The translations under genes and the position numbers were made by a program. The notes below the pieces were generated by a model. The model worked only from the letters and a program-made list of their open reading frames with translations, searched no databases and had not been told where the DNA came from. This document shows, one piece after another, positions 42,962-51,441 of a DNA stretch of 64,000 bases (position 1 is its first letter; each line of letters starts with the position of its first letter). Origin of the DNA: JBCCVH01 sp942492555 (GTDB lineage Bacteria > Bacteroidota > Bacteroidia > Cytophagales > Amoebophilaceae); contig CALOEX010000003.1 in assembly GCA_942492555.1 (NCBI GenBank), positions 186,001 through 250,000 on the forward strand, read 5' to 3'.

Positions 42962-43503
42962 AGCTTTCAGTAAAAATTGGTTTATATTATCGATAAATTA
43001 AATCAGCAACTGTTTGTAACAGCATACGGCTACCTAATAGCAATTAGGTGAAATTTAAGGTTTTTTTTTTACGAAAAAAATATTCTTGTCTTTTATGGAT
43101 AGGAGAGATGGATAAGGCTACTCAATTAGCATGTCATTGCTTACAAAAGTGATTGATATGATGGTAGATCAGGATCTAATCAGCTTTCCATGAAAAGCAA
43201 GGTTGCCATGAGCTTTGTTTTTTTATATTACATTTAAAGTTACGAAACGAATGATGGTGGTATATGGGTAGAGGTGTGGTGCGAAACAGCATAATGCTAT
43301 TTAACACAAACAACTTGAGCAAAAGCATTGCTATTGTGTGACATTTTTGTAAACGACTTGGCATTATTGTATAGTACCTATATAGTATTCTCAATTTCTT
43401 GATTTATTGTGTTTTGTGATTGTATGGGATGGATGAGGGAGATTTATTGTTTTTTGCCAATAGGGAGGTGGTTTTTTTTGTGGCGTTTGATATAGGATAA
43501 TGG
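42962..43503. other. Intergenic segment without a recognised gene
   Basis: 542 bp between the giant TPR gene and the TPR remnant. An open frame on the minus strand (43176-43394) has no recognisable features. A segment at 43340-43371 (ACATTTTTGTAAACGAC then TTGGCATTATTGT) resembles 22471-22502. I see no intact gene or RNA. Confidence 0.4.
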
Positions 43504-43840
43504 TTAGGCTATGGTAACGCTGCATATGCATATCCAATAAATACGTATCAAATAGATATTGCTACGTGTATTTGCGTATTCTCTACTATATTTTTCTTTG
43601 TTTTGGGCATATATTGCCTGTGCTTGCTGGAAAGTGTTGATGGCTTCTGAAAAGTTTTTTTGGTTGGTATATAATATACCGAGCTTATCGATGGTATCAA
43701 TATGTTTTTCGTTATTTTCTGTAAAGGGGTTTGCATAGATTTCTATTGCTTGTTTGTAGTTGTTGATAGCCTCTTGCCCTCTATTTTGTTCGTAATATAC
43801 ATCGCCGAGATTATTGAGGATATCTGCTGCTATGATTGGC
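43504..43840 (-). pseudogene. TPR gene fragment (two repeats)
   Basis: A minus-strand frame codes two kinesin-light-chain-type TPRs (ILNNLGDVYYEQNRGQEAI and IDKLGILYTNQKNFSEAI) and then runs into unrelated sequence. There is no convincing start: upstream the frame overlaps the C-terminal membrane segment of the gene at 43830-45638, in the -1 frame relative to it. It may be the detached 3' part of that gene after a frameshift, or the rest of a deleted TPR gene. Confidence 0.55.
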
Positions 43841-45638
43841 GATGGGGAAGTTTTATGGCTACAAAGATACATATAAGTAGTGTGCATAGTACAATGCTTG
43901 TGGTAAGGGAAGGAAGTGTCCAATGTTTGCTATGGTTATTGTTTTGTGTGTTGTTCTCATTACTACTTGGGTTTTGTTGTTTGGCGATTATGGGAGATGT
44001 AGGTGTAGTAGATTTATTGATGTTATTGTTGTGTGTGGCTGATATAGATCCTTGAGAATTTAGGGAGATTTTGTTGTTGTTTTGTGTGTTTTTGTCGTTA
44101 CTATTTGGGTTTTGTTGTTTGGCGATTATGGGAGATGTAGGTGTAGTAGATTTATTGATGTTATTGTTGTGTGTGTCTGATCCAGATTCTTGATTTGGGG
44201 AGGTTTCGTTGTTATCATTTAACTCTTCTGTGTTATTTGAGGTGATTGCTATGTCTTCTTCTGTTGTTGTAGTGGTGTTATCGTTATGGATTGTAGTATC
44301 TATGTTTGTTTTGTATGGGATTTGTGTAGGTATATCATTTTCATCTATTTCATTGCTATTTTTTATGATATTGTTGTTTGTAGATTTGTTTAGTGCATTG
44401 AGTAGACATTCTTCATTTTTCTTGAGGGAATTGTTTTTTTTTCGTGGGTTTTGTTTTTTTGTAGATGTAAAGATGGATTTTTTTGTGAATTTGGGGTTAA
44501 AAGTGTTGTCTTCTTGTATAAAAGAGAGTTTTTGCACGATGGTTCTTTTTTGTTCATAATGTTTTTTTATCCAGTTGTTTTGTTGTGTGTTTACATCTTC
44601 ATAGTATAGGATGTGTGAGTAGTTGAAGTTTTGTGCTGGGTTTTTATTTGTAGGGGAAATGATGTTTAATAGATAGTTTTTTTCTTGGTTGGTATCGGTA
44701 ATTTCGTAGAATATGCTGTTTGGTTTTTTTTGTACTCTGTGTGTGTTAAGCCAGTTTTGTGCTGCTTCTTGAGAACTTACTAGGAGCAGACATGAGATTG
44801 TTTTAAGTGTTTCTTCTTTGCACTCATCATCTGCATTATAATCATCTATCTCTGTTGTATTGTTTTGAAAGTTGGGGATATTTGATGGTTGATTGTTGAA
44901 GTTTTGGTAGGATGTATTTTTTATTTTTTCTTCTATAGGTAGTGATGGTGGGGGTGGGGTGCTTGACTCACTGTTGCTGTGTATTTGTGGAGGGTTGTTG
45001 CTATCGTGTGTGTTTCTTATATTGTTGCTTTTTGGCAAACTGTCGCTGGTGTAGGTATCCGGGGTTATTTTTGTATTGCTCGTGGCGTTGTTACTGGGTA
45101 TACTGGAAATGCTTTTGGGGATATTGTTGAGTGATATCAGGATTTGTTTGTTTTTTATGTTGAATGACGGGGAGGTTTGATGAGATGAGTTTCTAAGGAT
45201 TGTAACGTTGTTTAGTTCTGCTTGGTTTTTGTCGTTGAAGGATAGTTGCCATATTTGGTTGTTTTTGTTGGTAGTATTGTTGTTTTTTAATTTTTCGATT
45301 AGGGTTTCCCACACGTGTTTTTTTTGTAATATGGTATTGTATTCTATTTTATCGCAAAGGAAAATAGGTGTGGTGTTGGGAGGTAGTTTGGGTAGGTTGT
45401 TTGGGTTTATTATTGTAAGGGGGTATTGGATGTTGTCAATTGTGATGTGTGTTGGTTTTTTTTGTATGAACGAATCAATCATTGTGTTTGTTTGTTTTTC
45501 CTTGGTTTTTATGAGGTAGTATTGTTTTTTTTGAGGTTTTGCGTTGTTTTGCGTTTTTGGGGTGCTGGCTTGTAGGGGTGTGTTTGTGGTGATTAGTATG
45601 AGTAGGATGTAGCAGATGGGTAGTTTTTTTGTGGTCAT
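43830..45638 (-). CDS. Exported Asn/Thr-rich protein with two related domains and C-terminal membrane anchor
   Basis: 602 residues of no named family. After a Sec signal (LLILITTNTPLQAS) come two related domains: the first begins YYLIKTKEKQTNTMI and ends NQIWQLSFNDKN, the second begins CLLLVSSQEAAQNWLN and ends TIVQKLSFIQED. Both resemble the N-terminal domain of the giant TPR protein. A Pro/Ser linker lies between them, then a long Asn/Thr/Ser-rich region with a near-identical repeat (NNNINKSTTPTSPIIAKQQN twice), and a final membrane helix (TTSIVLCTLLICIFVAIKL). TPR-coding DNA follows in another frame, so the ancestral protein may have continued. An envelope-anchored surface or periplasmic role is inferred. 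Confidence 0.75.
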   Translation of the reverse strand: MTTKKLPICYILLILITTNTPLQASTPKTQNNAKPQKKQYYLIKTKEKQTNTMIDSFIQKKPTHITIDNIQYPLTIINPNNLPKLPPNTTPIFLCDKIEYNTILQKKHVWETLIEKLKNNNTTNKNNQIWQLSFNDKNQAELNNVTILRNSSHQTSPSFNIKNKQILISLNNIPKSISSIPSNNATSNTKITPDTYTSDSLPKSNNIRNTHDSNNPPQIHSNSESSTPPPPSLPIEEKIKNTSYQNFNNQPSNIPNFQNNTTEIDDYNADDECKEETLKTISCLLLVSSQEAAQNWLNTHRVQKKPNSIFYEITDTNQEKNYLLNIISPTNKNPAQNFNYSHILYYEDVNTQQNNWIKKHYEQKRTIVQKLSFIQEDNTFNPKFTKKSIFTSTKKQNPRKKNNSLKKNEECLLNALNKSTNNNIIKNSNEIDENDIPTQIPYKTNIDTTIHNDNTTTTTEEDIAITSNNTEELNDNNETSPNQESGSDTHNNNINKSTTPTSPIIAKQQNPNSNDKNTQNNNKISLNSQGSISATHNNNINKSTTPTSPIIAKQQNPSSNENNTQNNNHSKHWTLPSLTTSIVLCTLLICIFVAIKLPHRQS

Positions 45639-45700
45639 GATTTTGTGATGTGTGTTTTTGGTTTTTTATAATATACTGTTTTTTTGTTGTTTATATGTGT

Positions 45701-46567
45701 TTATATAGGTAGTGGATAGTGATTTTGTGGTTTTTGTGTTTGAAAGTTTGTGTTGGGTTTGATGATGTGTAGGATGCCTTTTAAAATGATTAGGGTGAAT
45801 AATGCTATGAATAACCAGTTTTTAGGGAATAATTTTTTTTTGTATAGTGTTGTTGTAAAGGGGGTGTGTTGCAAGTTTTGTATTGTGTATATGTTGTTTT
45901 CTGCACGATGGTTTGTGTTTATTTTGGGTTTTTTGAGTGGTGCTTTTTTAGGTTTATTGTTGTTTTTGTTGATTTGGGTGTTTAAATCATTTGCTGGAAT
46001 GGTTATTAGAGGTGTGTTGTTTATGATGATGTATATGGGTTCTTTGGTGTTTTTGATGATGTCTTCTAACAAGAAAATGTGCTGAAGTTTTTTGGCATGG
46101 TATATGTTTATGGTAATGGTGGTTGTGGTATTTTTGTTGTGGGTGTGTATTGTTGCTGTGTATGGATTGTTTTTCTGTTTTTTTTCTGTGGGTGTTTTTT
46201 GCTTGTGTGCTTTTTTGGCTATTGAGTAGTTTGTATAGAGTGTATTGTTGTTCTGGTTTTTTATAAGTGCTTTTTCTGCTTTAGTAAATGTAGGGGTGAA
46301 TGAGATGATGAAGTTAGTTGTTTGTGCAGGGTTATTAGGGATGTCTTTTAGTTTTTGTTGTGGTGTGACTTTTTTTATCTGTAGGTTGTTAGATGCTGTA
46401 CTGGGCGATTGGGAGTATATAAAGGGTCCATTTTCTTGGTATAGGACAATGGTGTTGGGGGTGTTGGATTCAGTTTTTTTTTGTGAGGTTGCGTGTATGG
46501 AGGGGTTTTTTATGGAGGTTATGATAAATAGGATGGTTGCAAGGAGGGTTTTGTGTGTTGTGTTCAT
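45701..46567 (-). CDS. Exported Asn/Thr-rich protein with C-terminal membrane helix
   Basis: 288 residues of unknown family. A signal peptide (LLATILFIITSIKNPSIHA) is followed by an Asn/Thr/Lys-rich body and one membrane helix near the C-terminus (NWLFIALFTLIILKGILHII), then a short tail. Its layout is a reduced version of the gene 62 bp downstream (43830-45638), with which it may be co-transcribed. The extreme Asn/Thr/Lys content partly reflects the A+C-rich coding strand of this region. Confidence 0.65.
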   Translation of the reverse strand: MNTTHKTLLATILFIITSIKNPSIHATSQKKTESNTPNTIVLYQENGPFIYSQSPSTASNNLQIKKVTPQQKLKDIPNNPAQTTNFIISFTPTFTKAEKALIKNQNNNTLYTNYSIAKKAHKQKTPTEKKQKNNPYTATIHTHNKNTTTTITINIYHAKKLQHIFLLEDIIKNTKEPIYIIINNTPLITIPANDLNTQINKNNNKPKKAPLKKPKINTNHRAENNIYTIQNLQHTPFTTTLYKKKLFPKNWLFIALFTLIILKGILHIIKPNTNFQTQKPQNHYPLPI

Positions 46568-46692
46568 GGTGGTGGTTTATTATAAGGTAATGATTTTGTT
46601 TTGTTCTTGGAAATTTTGAGGGGCGAGTTGTGTGGTTTTGTTGGGTGTTGAAGAAAAATGATGGAAAAAATGTTAAATGTGTGAACTTTTGT

Positions 46693-46700
46693 TATCTTTG
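46693..46700 (+). promoter_or_regulatory. Bacteroidota -7 promoter element (tRNA-Val)
   Basis: TATCTTTG, a perfect TAnnTTTG match, ending exactly 10 bases before the tRNA. The same arrangement precedes tRNA-Thr, which makes chance less likely. No clear -33 TTTG is seen at the expected distance. Confidence 0.6.
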
Positions 46701-46710
46701 TCTCCGTATT

Positions 46711-46785
46711 GGGCTCTTAGCACAGTTGGTTTAGTGCGCTTGCCTTACAAGCAAGAGGTCATAGGTTCAAATCCTATAGAGCCCA
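46711..46785 (+). tRNA. tRNA-Val (anticodon TAC)
   Basis: A 75-base cloverleaf. The acceptor stem GGGCTCT pairs fully with AGAGCCC, with discriminator A. The D arm is GCAC...GTGC. The anticodon stem CTTGC/GCAAG encloses the loop CTTACAA with anticodon TAC (reads GTA). The T arm contains GGTTCAAATCC. The 3' CCA is not encoded, so it must be added enzymatically. Confidence 0.95.
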
Positions 46786-46807
46786 CTGTTTATAAAAATT
46801 AAGAAAG

Positions 46808-46954
46808 ATGGCAGTTACACGACTTAAAAGGAAAGCGCTGAGGAGAAAAGTGGATTCTCAAAGGCGTAAAACGGTGCTGAAGCATTTAACGGCAAAGCCT
46901 GTGCTTAAAAAACGTGAGGAGGGGGAAAAAGTGGAGGAGAAGGTGGAAGGATAG
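46808..46954 (+). CDS. Small basic conserved-type protein between two tRNA genes
   Basis: A 48-residue frame starting MAVTRLKRKALRRKVDSQRR, with a very basic N-terminal half and an acidic C-terminus. It starts 23 bp after tRNA-Val, so it probably shares its transcript. Small proteins opening with a similar LKRK-rich segment and a later Lys-Pro-Val-(I/L)-Lys stretch occur in other Bacteroidota to my recollection, which supports a real gene. A role in RNA or ribosome binding is plausible from the charge, but unproven. Confidence 0.6.
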   Translation: MAVTRLKRKALRRKVDSQRRKTVLKHLTAKPVLKKREEGEKVEEKVEG

Positions 46955-47007
46955 TGGTTTGATAAAAATGTTTTTTGCAGGTGTTGTGGGTTAAAATGAC
47001 AAATGGA

Positions 47008-47015
47008 TAGATTTG
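47008..47015 (+). promoter_or_regulatory. Bacteroidota -7 promoter element (tRNA-Thr)
   Basis: TAGATTTG, a perfect TAnnTTTG match, ending 10 bases before the tRNA, the same spacing as for tRNA-Val. A TTG at 46984-46986 lies 21 bases upstream, near the expected -33 position. Confidence 0.6.
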
Positions 47016-47025
47016 TCTGATTTTG

Positions 47026-47098
47026 GCCTCCTTAGCTCAATTGGTAGAGCAGCTGCTTTGTAATCAGCAGGTTATAGGTTCGAGTCCTATAGGAGGCT
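47026..47098 (+). tRNA. tRNA-Thr (anticodon TGT)
   Basis: A 73-base cloverleaf. The acceptor stem GCCTCCT pairs with AGGAGGC, with discriminator T. The D arm is GCTC...GAGC and the T arm contains GGTTCGAGTCC. The anticodon loop TTTGTAA has anticodon TGT (reads ACA). The anticodon stem GCTGC/TCAGC has a C-T mismatch at the pair closing the loop (31/39), which is unusual. The 3' CCA is not encoded. Confidence 0.92.
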
Positions 47099-47121
47099 CT
47101 ATAATTATTGGTTTAAAAATT

Positions 47122-49248
47122 ATGGGTGCTATGTCTTTATTTTATGTTACTATTGGTAGTGCAGTGTTTGTTTCTTTGGTATCGCTTGTTTATTTGTTTT
47201 TTGCACAAAAGTGGGTAAAAAAACAGGAATCTGGTTTGGAGCGGATGAATATGATATCGGAGCGTATTGCGGAAGGAGCAGTGTCTTTTTTGCGTACAGA
47301 GTATAAATGTATTGGTGTGGTGGTGGTGTTTACGAGTTTTCTGCTCTGGTTTTTGGGCTGGAATCAAAAGGAGCAGGTGTCTGTTTTTCGTGTGTTTAAT
47401 TATGTTGTTGGTGCTGGGTTGTCGATGCTTGCAGGTTTTATTGGTATGCGTATAGCTACGTGTGCAAATGTGCGTGTAGCTCAGGCGGCGAGGTCTTCGC
47501 TGTCTCATGCGTTTCGTATTTCTTTTGTTGGGGGTACTATTATGGGTGTTGGGGTTGTGGCTTTTGCTTTGCTGGGTATGGGTGTGTTGTTGGTATTGAC
47601 GTTATGGGTGGTGCAAGGAGGGAGTTTGGATTTATCTATTTTTGGTGCTGGGGATTCATATGAGATGCGTATGGTGTTGGAGGTACTCACAGGTTTTGCA
47701 TTCGGTACGGAGACTATTGCTCTTTTTGCACGTGTGGCAGGGGGTATTTATACGAAAGCTGCGGATATTGGTGCGGATATTGTAGGTAAGACGGAGGTAG
47801 GTATTCCGGAGGATGATCCTCGTAATCCGGCTACGATTGCGGATAATGTGGGTGATAATGTGGGTGATATTGCGGGTATGGGTGCGGATCTTTTTGGGTC
47901 GTATATTTCTACGTTTTTGGCGGCAATTGTGTTGGGTATGCATGATGTTAGGGGGTGTGAAGGTGCTTTTTTCTTGCCTTGGTTGCTGGGTACTTTGGGT
48001 CTTGTGGTATCACTGGGCATGTTTTTTTGGGTGCGTTTGAAAAAGGAGGATGGTAGTGTGCAAGGTGCGCTGAATATTGGGAATATAGGTAGTATGGTGT
48101 TGGTGGGGGTTTTGTCTTGTCCTTTGCTCTATATGGTGTTGCCTAAAGGGGATATTTATATTAAGAGTGTTGGTATGGGTGTTTCGATGTGGTCTTTGTA
48201 TGGTGTTGTGGTGATTGGTGTTGTGGTAAGTTTTGTGGTGAGTTGGATAACGGAGTATTTTACGAGTATGAAGTATCGTCCTGTGCAGTTTATTGCGTCT
48301 CAATCTACAACGGGTCCAGCTACGAATTTGATTGCGGGTCTTAGTGTGGGGATGTTTTCTACAGTGGTGCCTATGGTTGTGTTTGCTTTGGCGGTAATGG
48401 GGGCTTTTTATTTGGGGGGCTTTTATGGTATAGCGTTGGCGGCGGTGAGTATGATGTCTACAACAGGTATGCAGTTGGCTATTGATGCGTTTGGTCCTAT
48501 TGCTGATAATGCAGGTGGTATTGCGGAAATGGCACAGTTGCCTGGGGATGTACGTGTTCGTACGGATGCTTTGGATGCGGTGGGTAATACTACGGCTGCT
48601 GCGGGTAAGGGGTATGCGATTGCTTCTGCCGCACTTACTTCACTTGCTTTGTTTGCTTCTTTTCATGCTTCTTTGCCTCGGGTTCTTTCTATGGAGTTGT
48701 TTGCGGATGCTACGGTTGTTGCAGGGTTGTTTTTGGGTGCTATTGTGCCTTTTTTGTTTTCAGGTCTTATTATCAATTCGGTGGGAAAGGCAGCTATGAA
48801 GATGGTGTGTGAGGTGCGTAGGCAGTTTAAGGAGATTCCAGGTCTTTTGGATGGGGAGGTGATGCCGGATTATCAAAGGTGTGTGTCTATTGCTACGGGT
48901 GCTGCTTTGCGCGAGATGTTGTTGCCGGGTGCTTTGGCACTTGTTTCACCAGTGGTGGTAGGGTTGTGTTTGGGTGCTAAGATGTTAGCGTCTTTTCTGA
49001 CGGGTGTTGTGGTAACGGGTGTTATTATGGCTCTTTTTCAATGTAATGCAGGGGGGGCTTGGGATAATGCAAAGAAGTTTATTGAGAAGTCTGGGGTGGA
49101 TGGAATGGGTAAGGGTTCGGATGCGCATAGGGCTGCGGTTGTGGGTGATACGGTGGGTGATCCTTTTAAGGATACGAGTGGTCCTGCTATGAATATTCTC
49201 ATTAAGTTGACGATTATTGTGGCGCTTGTTATTGTGCATTATTTGTAG
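47122..49248 (+). CDS. hppA: Membrane-bound cation-pumping pyrophosphatase
   Basis: The ATG at 47122 (MGAMSLFYVTIG) gives 708 residues; the frame runs upstream through tRNA-Thr, but that part is not coding, and ATG 47131 is also possible. About 16 membrane helices. The catalytic loops are intact: ADIGADIVGKTEVGIPEDDP, DNVGDNVGDIAGMGADLF, FGPIADNAGGIAEM and the C-terminal GDTVGDPFKDTSGPAMN. The segment GNTTAAAGKGYAIASAAL has Ala where potassium-independent enzymes have Lys, so a potassium-dependent subclass is expected; proton or sodium specificity is not decided. It links pyrophosphate hydrolysis to a membrane gradient, useful to an energy-limited symbiont. The + strand here is extremely G+T-rich. 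Confidence 0.96.
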   Translation: MGAMSLFYVTIGSAVFVSLVSLVYLFFAQKWVKKQESGLERMNMISERIAEGAVSFLRTEYKCIGVVVVFTSFLLWFLGWNQKEQVSVFRVFNYVVGAGLSMLAGFIGMRIATCANVRVAQAARSSLSHAFRISFVGGTIMGVGVVAFALLGMGVLLVLTLWVVQGGSLDLSIFGAGDSYEMRMVLEVLTGFAFGTETIALFARVAGGIYTKAADIGADIVGKTEVGIPEDDPRNPATIADNVGDNVGDIAGMGADLFGSYISTFLAAIVLGMHDVRGCEGAFFLPWLLGTLGLVVSLGMFFWVRLKKEDGSVQGALNIGNIGSMVLVGVLSCPLLYMVLPKGDIYIKSVGMGVSMWSLYGVVVIGVVVSFVVSWITEYFTSMKYRPVQFIASQSTTGPATNLIAGLSVGMFSTVVPMVVFALAVMGAFYLGGFYGIALAAVSMMSTTGMQLAIDAFGPIADNAGGIAEMAQLPGDVRVRTDALDAVGNTTAAAGKGYAIASAALTSLALFASFHASLPRVLSMELFADATVVAGLFLGAIVPFLFSGLIINSVGKAAMKMVCEVRRQFKEIPGLLDGEVMPDYQRCVSIATGAALREMLLPGALALVSPVVVGLCLGAKMLASFLTGVVVTGVIMALFQCNAGGAWDNAKKFIEKSGVDGMGKGSDAHRAAVVGDTVGDPFKDTSGPAMNILIKLTIIVALVIVHYL

Positions 49249-49352
49249 GTTTTAGGGGTGGGTATCTGTTTTCTTTTTTTTTAAAAAGTGTTTTTTACGG
49301 TGTTTTTTGTGGTGTTTTTGTTACATTAGCGTAATAAAAATGGTATTGTAAG

Positions 49353-50840
49353 ATGGAAACACTTCATATGTATAATAGTGCGACTAGGGGTTTGGTCTCT
49401 TTTTCGCCTCTTTGTCCTCCTTATGTTGGGATGTATTTGTGTGGTCCTACCGTGTATGGTCCTGCTCATTTAGGTCATGCACGTAGTGCGATTACTGCGG
49501 ATGTTGTGGTGCGTTATTTGCGTTATCTTGGCTATCAGGTTTGTTTTGTGCGTAATATTACGGATGTTGGTCATTTGGTGAATGATGCTGATGAGGGTGA
49601 GGATAAAGTTGTCAAGCAGGCGCAGGTAGCGCGGGTGCATCCTATGGAGGTGGCTCAAAAGTATGCTTATGGTTATCGTGGGAATATGTTGGCGTTGAAT
49701 GTGTTGCCTCCGAGTATAGAGCCGTGTGCAACGGGGCATATTGTGGAACAAATTGGGTTGGTGGAAAAGTTGTTGAAGAGGGGTTTTGCCTATGTGGTGA
49801 ATGGTTCTGTTTATTTTGATTTGGTTGCTTTTCAAAAGAAGTATGCTTATGGTGTGCTTTCTGGTCATAATAGGGATGCTTCTGTTTCGGGAACTCGTTT
49901 TTTGCATCATGTGGGAGAGAAGAGGCATGTGGATGATTTTGCGTTGTGGAAGCGTGCAGATGCTTCTCATGTGATGCGTTGGCCTTCTCCTTGGGGGGAG
50001 GGTTTTCCTGGTTGGCATATAGAGTGTACGGCTATGTGTCAAAAGTATTTGGGGGATGTTGTGGATATTTATGCAGGGGGATTGGATTTGCTTTTTCCAC
50101 ATCATGATTGTAGTGTGGCACAATCGGTGGGTGTTACGGGGGTTGCTCCAGCTCGTTATTGGTTGCATAATAATTTGGTGATGATTCATGGTGAGAAGAT
50201 GAGTAAGTCTGCGGGTAATTTTATTTCGCTGGATGCTTGTTTTTCTGGTGACCATCCGCTTTTGGAACGGGGGTATGGTCCTATGGTAGTGCGTTTTTTT
50301 ATGTTACAGGCACATTATCGTAATCCTATTGATTTTTCGGATCAGGCATTGCAAGCTGCTAGGAAGGGATATTATAAGTTGGTGAATGGTTTAAAGGTGC
50401 TTTGTGAGGATATTGGGGTTGAGGGTGTTACCTGGGATGTTGTGCCGGAAATTGTGGATCGTCTTAGGGAGGATTGTAGGGGTTGTATGTTGGCTATGAA
50501 TGAGGATTTTAATACGGCGAAGTTGCTTGCTCAACTTTTTAAGTTGCGTTCGTGGATTTACCAAATATATAATGGGGATGTGGCGTTGGGTTCTTTGGGG
50601 TGTGATGGATGGCAGTTGTTGTATGAGACGTATACTGTTTTTTTGGGGGATGTGCTTGGGTTAAAGGAGGAAGTGGAGATTGATGGTAAGGGGTTGATTG
50701 GGGCGTTGCTGGAACAGTATGCTTGTGCTAAAAAGGAGAAGAATTATGCACAGGTAGATGTGATTCGTAGAGTGTTGCAACAACATAAAATTTTGGTGCA
50801 TGATGGCCCAGGGGGGATTGGTTGGTCGTATGGTGTTTGA
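49353..50840 (+). CDS. cysS: Cysteine--tRNA ligase
   Basis: 495 residues, normal length. This is a class I synthetase with the HIGH motif (GPTVYGPAHLGHARSAI), the zinc-site regions MYLCGPTVYG and GWHIECTAMC...FPHHDCSVAQS, and KMSKS (GEKMSKSAGNF). It charges tRNA-Cys. The gene starts at ATG 49353 and lies 104 bp after hppA; its end is followed within 90 bp by ndk. Protein composition is shifted to Gly, Val, Leu and Tyr by the G+T-rich coding strand. Confidence 0.97.
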   Translation: METLHMYNSATRGLVSFSPLCPPYVGMYLCGPTVYGPAHLGHARSAITADVVVRYLRYLGYQVCFVRNITDVGHLVNDADEGEDKVVKQAQVARVHPMEVAQKYAYGYRGNMLALNVLPPSIEPCATGHIVEQIGLVEKLLKRGFAYVVNGSVYFDLVAFQKKYAYGVLSGHNRDASVSGTRFLHHVGEKRHVDDFALWKRADASHVMRWPSPWGEGFPGWHIECTAMCQKYLGDVVDIYAGGLDLLFPHHDCSVAQSVGVTGVAPARYWLHNNLVMIHGEKMSKSAGNFISLDACFSGDHPLLERGYGPMVVRFFMLQAHYRNPIDFSDQALQAARKGYYKLVNGLKVLCEDIGVEGVTWDVVPEIVDRLREDCRGCMLAMNEDFNTAKLLAQLFKLRSWIYQIYNGDVALGSLGCDGWQLLYETYTVFLGDVLGLKEEVEIDGKGLIGALLEQYACAKKEKNYAQVDVIRRVLQQHKILVHDGPGGIGWSYGV

Positions 50841-50925
50841 TGATATTTGGTTTATGGGTGTATTTTGTTTGGGAAGTATTATATTAGTGGTGTTAAAAAC
50901 GTATATATTTAATATTAGGATGAAT

Positions 50926-51372
50926 ATGGAAAAAACACTTGCAATTATTAAACCTTCTGCTTTTAAAACGGGGCTTTCTGGTGCTATGATTGATCAAATA
51001 GAAAAGGCGGGTTTTACTATTGATGTTATTGTATCGATTCGAATGAGCTTGGAGCTTGTTAAGGAGTTTTATGATGTGCATGTAGCAAGACCTTTTTATG
51101 ATGATTTATGTGCTTATATGTCTTCGGGGACTGTTCTTGTAATGGTTTTGGAAAAGGATAATGCTGTGGAGGATTTTAGAACGTTGATTGGTGCAACTGA
51201 TCCTGCGAAAGCAGCACCGAATACTTTGCGTAGTCAGTTTGGGACTTCTATTGATTATAATGCTATTCATGGGTCTGATTCTTTGGAAACGGCTAGTCGG
51301 GAAATAGATTTCTTTTTTGGTGGGAAGCAGGGGTGTTGCCAAAAGAAGTGTGATGGTTGTTGTGGATGTTAG
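50926..51372 (+). CDS. ndk: Nucleoside diphosphate kinase with Cys-rich tail
   Basis: The ATG at 50926 (MEKTLAIIKPSA) has an AGGA five bases upstream and fits the family start; ATG 50920 is possible. The core has the Ndk sequence KTLAIIKPSAF, the NTLRSQFG segment and the active-site His in NAIHGSDSLETASREI. It transfers phosphate between nucleoside di- and triphosphates. The protein runs on past the usual end with GGKQGCCQKKCDGCCGC, a tail with seven Cys among 17 residues, suggesting metal binding or a redox-sensitive tag. Such a tail is not a normal feature of the family. Confidence 0.95.
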   Translation: MEKTLAIIKPSAFKTGLSGAMIDQIEKAGFTIDVIVSIRMSLELVKEFYDVHVARPFYDDLCAYMSSGTVLVMVLEKDNAVEDFRTLIGATDPAKAAPNTLRSQFGTSIDYNAIHGSDSLETASREIDFFFGGKQGCCQKKCDGCCGC

Positions 51373-51441
51373 GGGTGCTGGTTATTGTTTCCTAGAGGTT
51401 ATTGTTTTAGAAAGGGCGTTTTTGTTTTTTGTTTTACTACT

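Noticed and set aside
43176..43394. Minus-strand frame of 72 codons in a gene-poor segment
   Set aside because: No start context, no family features and no neighbours of the same kind; likely chance.
43830..43923. Programmed frameshift joining the anchored protein to the TPR frame
   Set aside because: No slippery heptamer or following stem-loop is evident at the overlap; decay or an indel explains it more simply.
47023..47121. N-terminal extension of HppA
   Set aside because: It runs through the tRNA-Thr gene; the family start fits ATG 47122.
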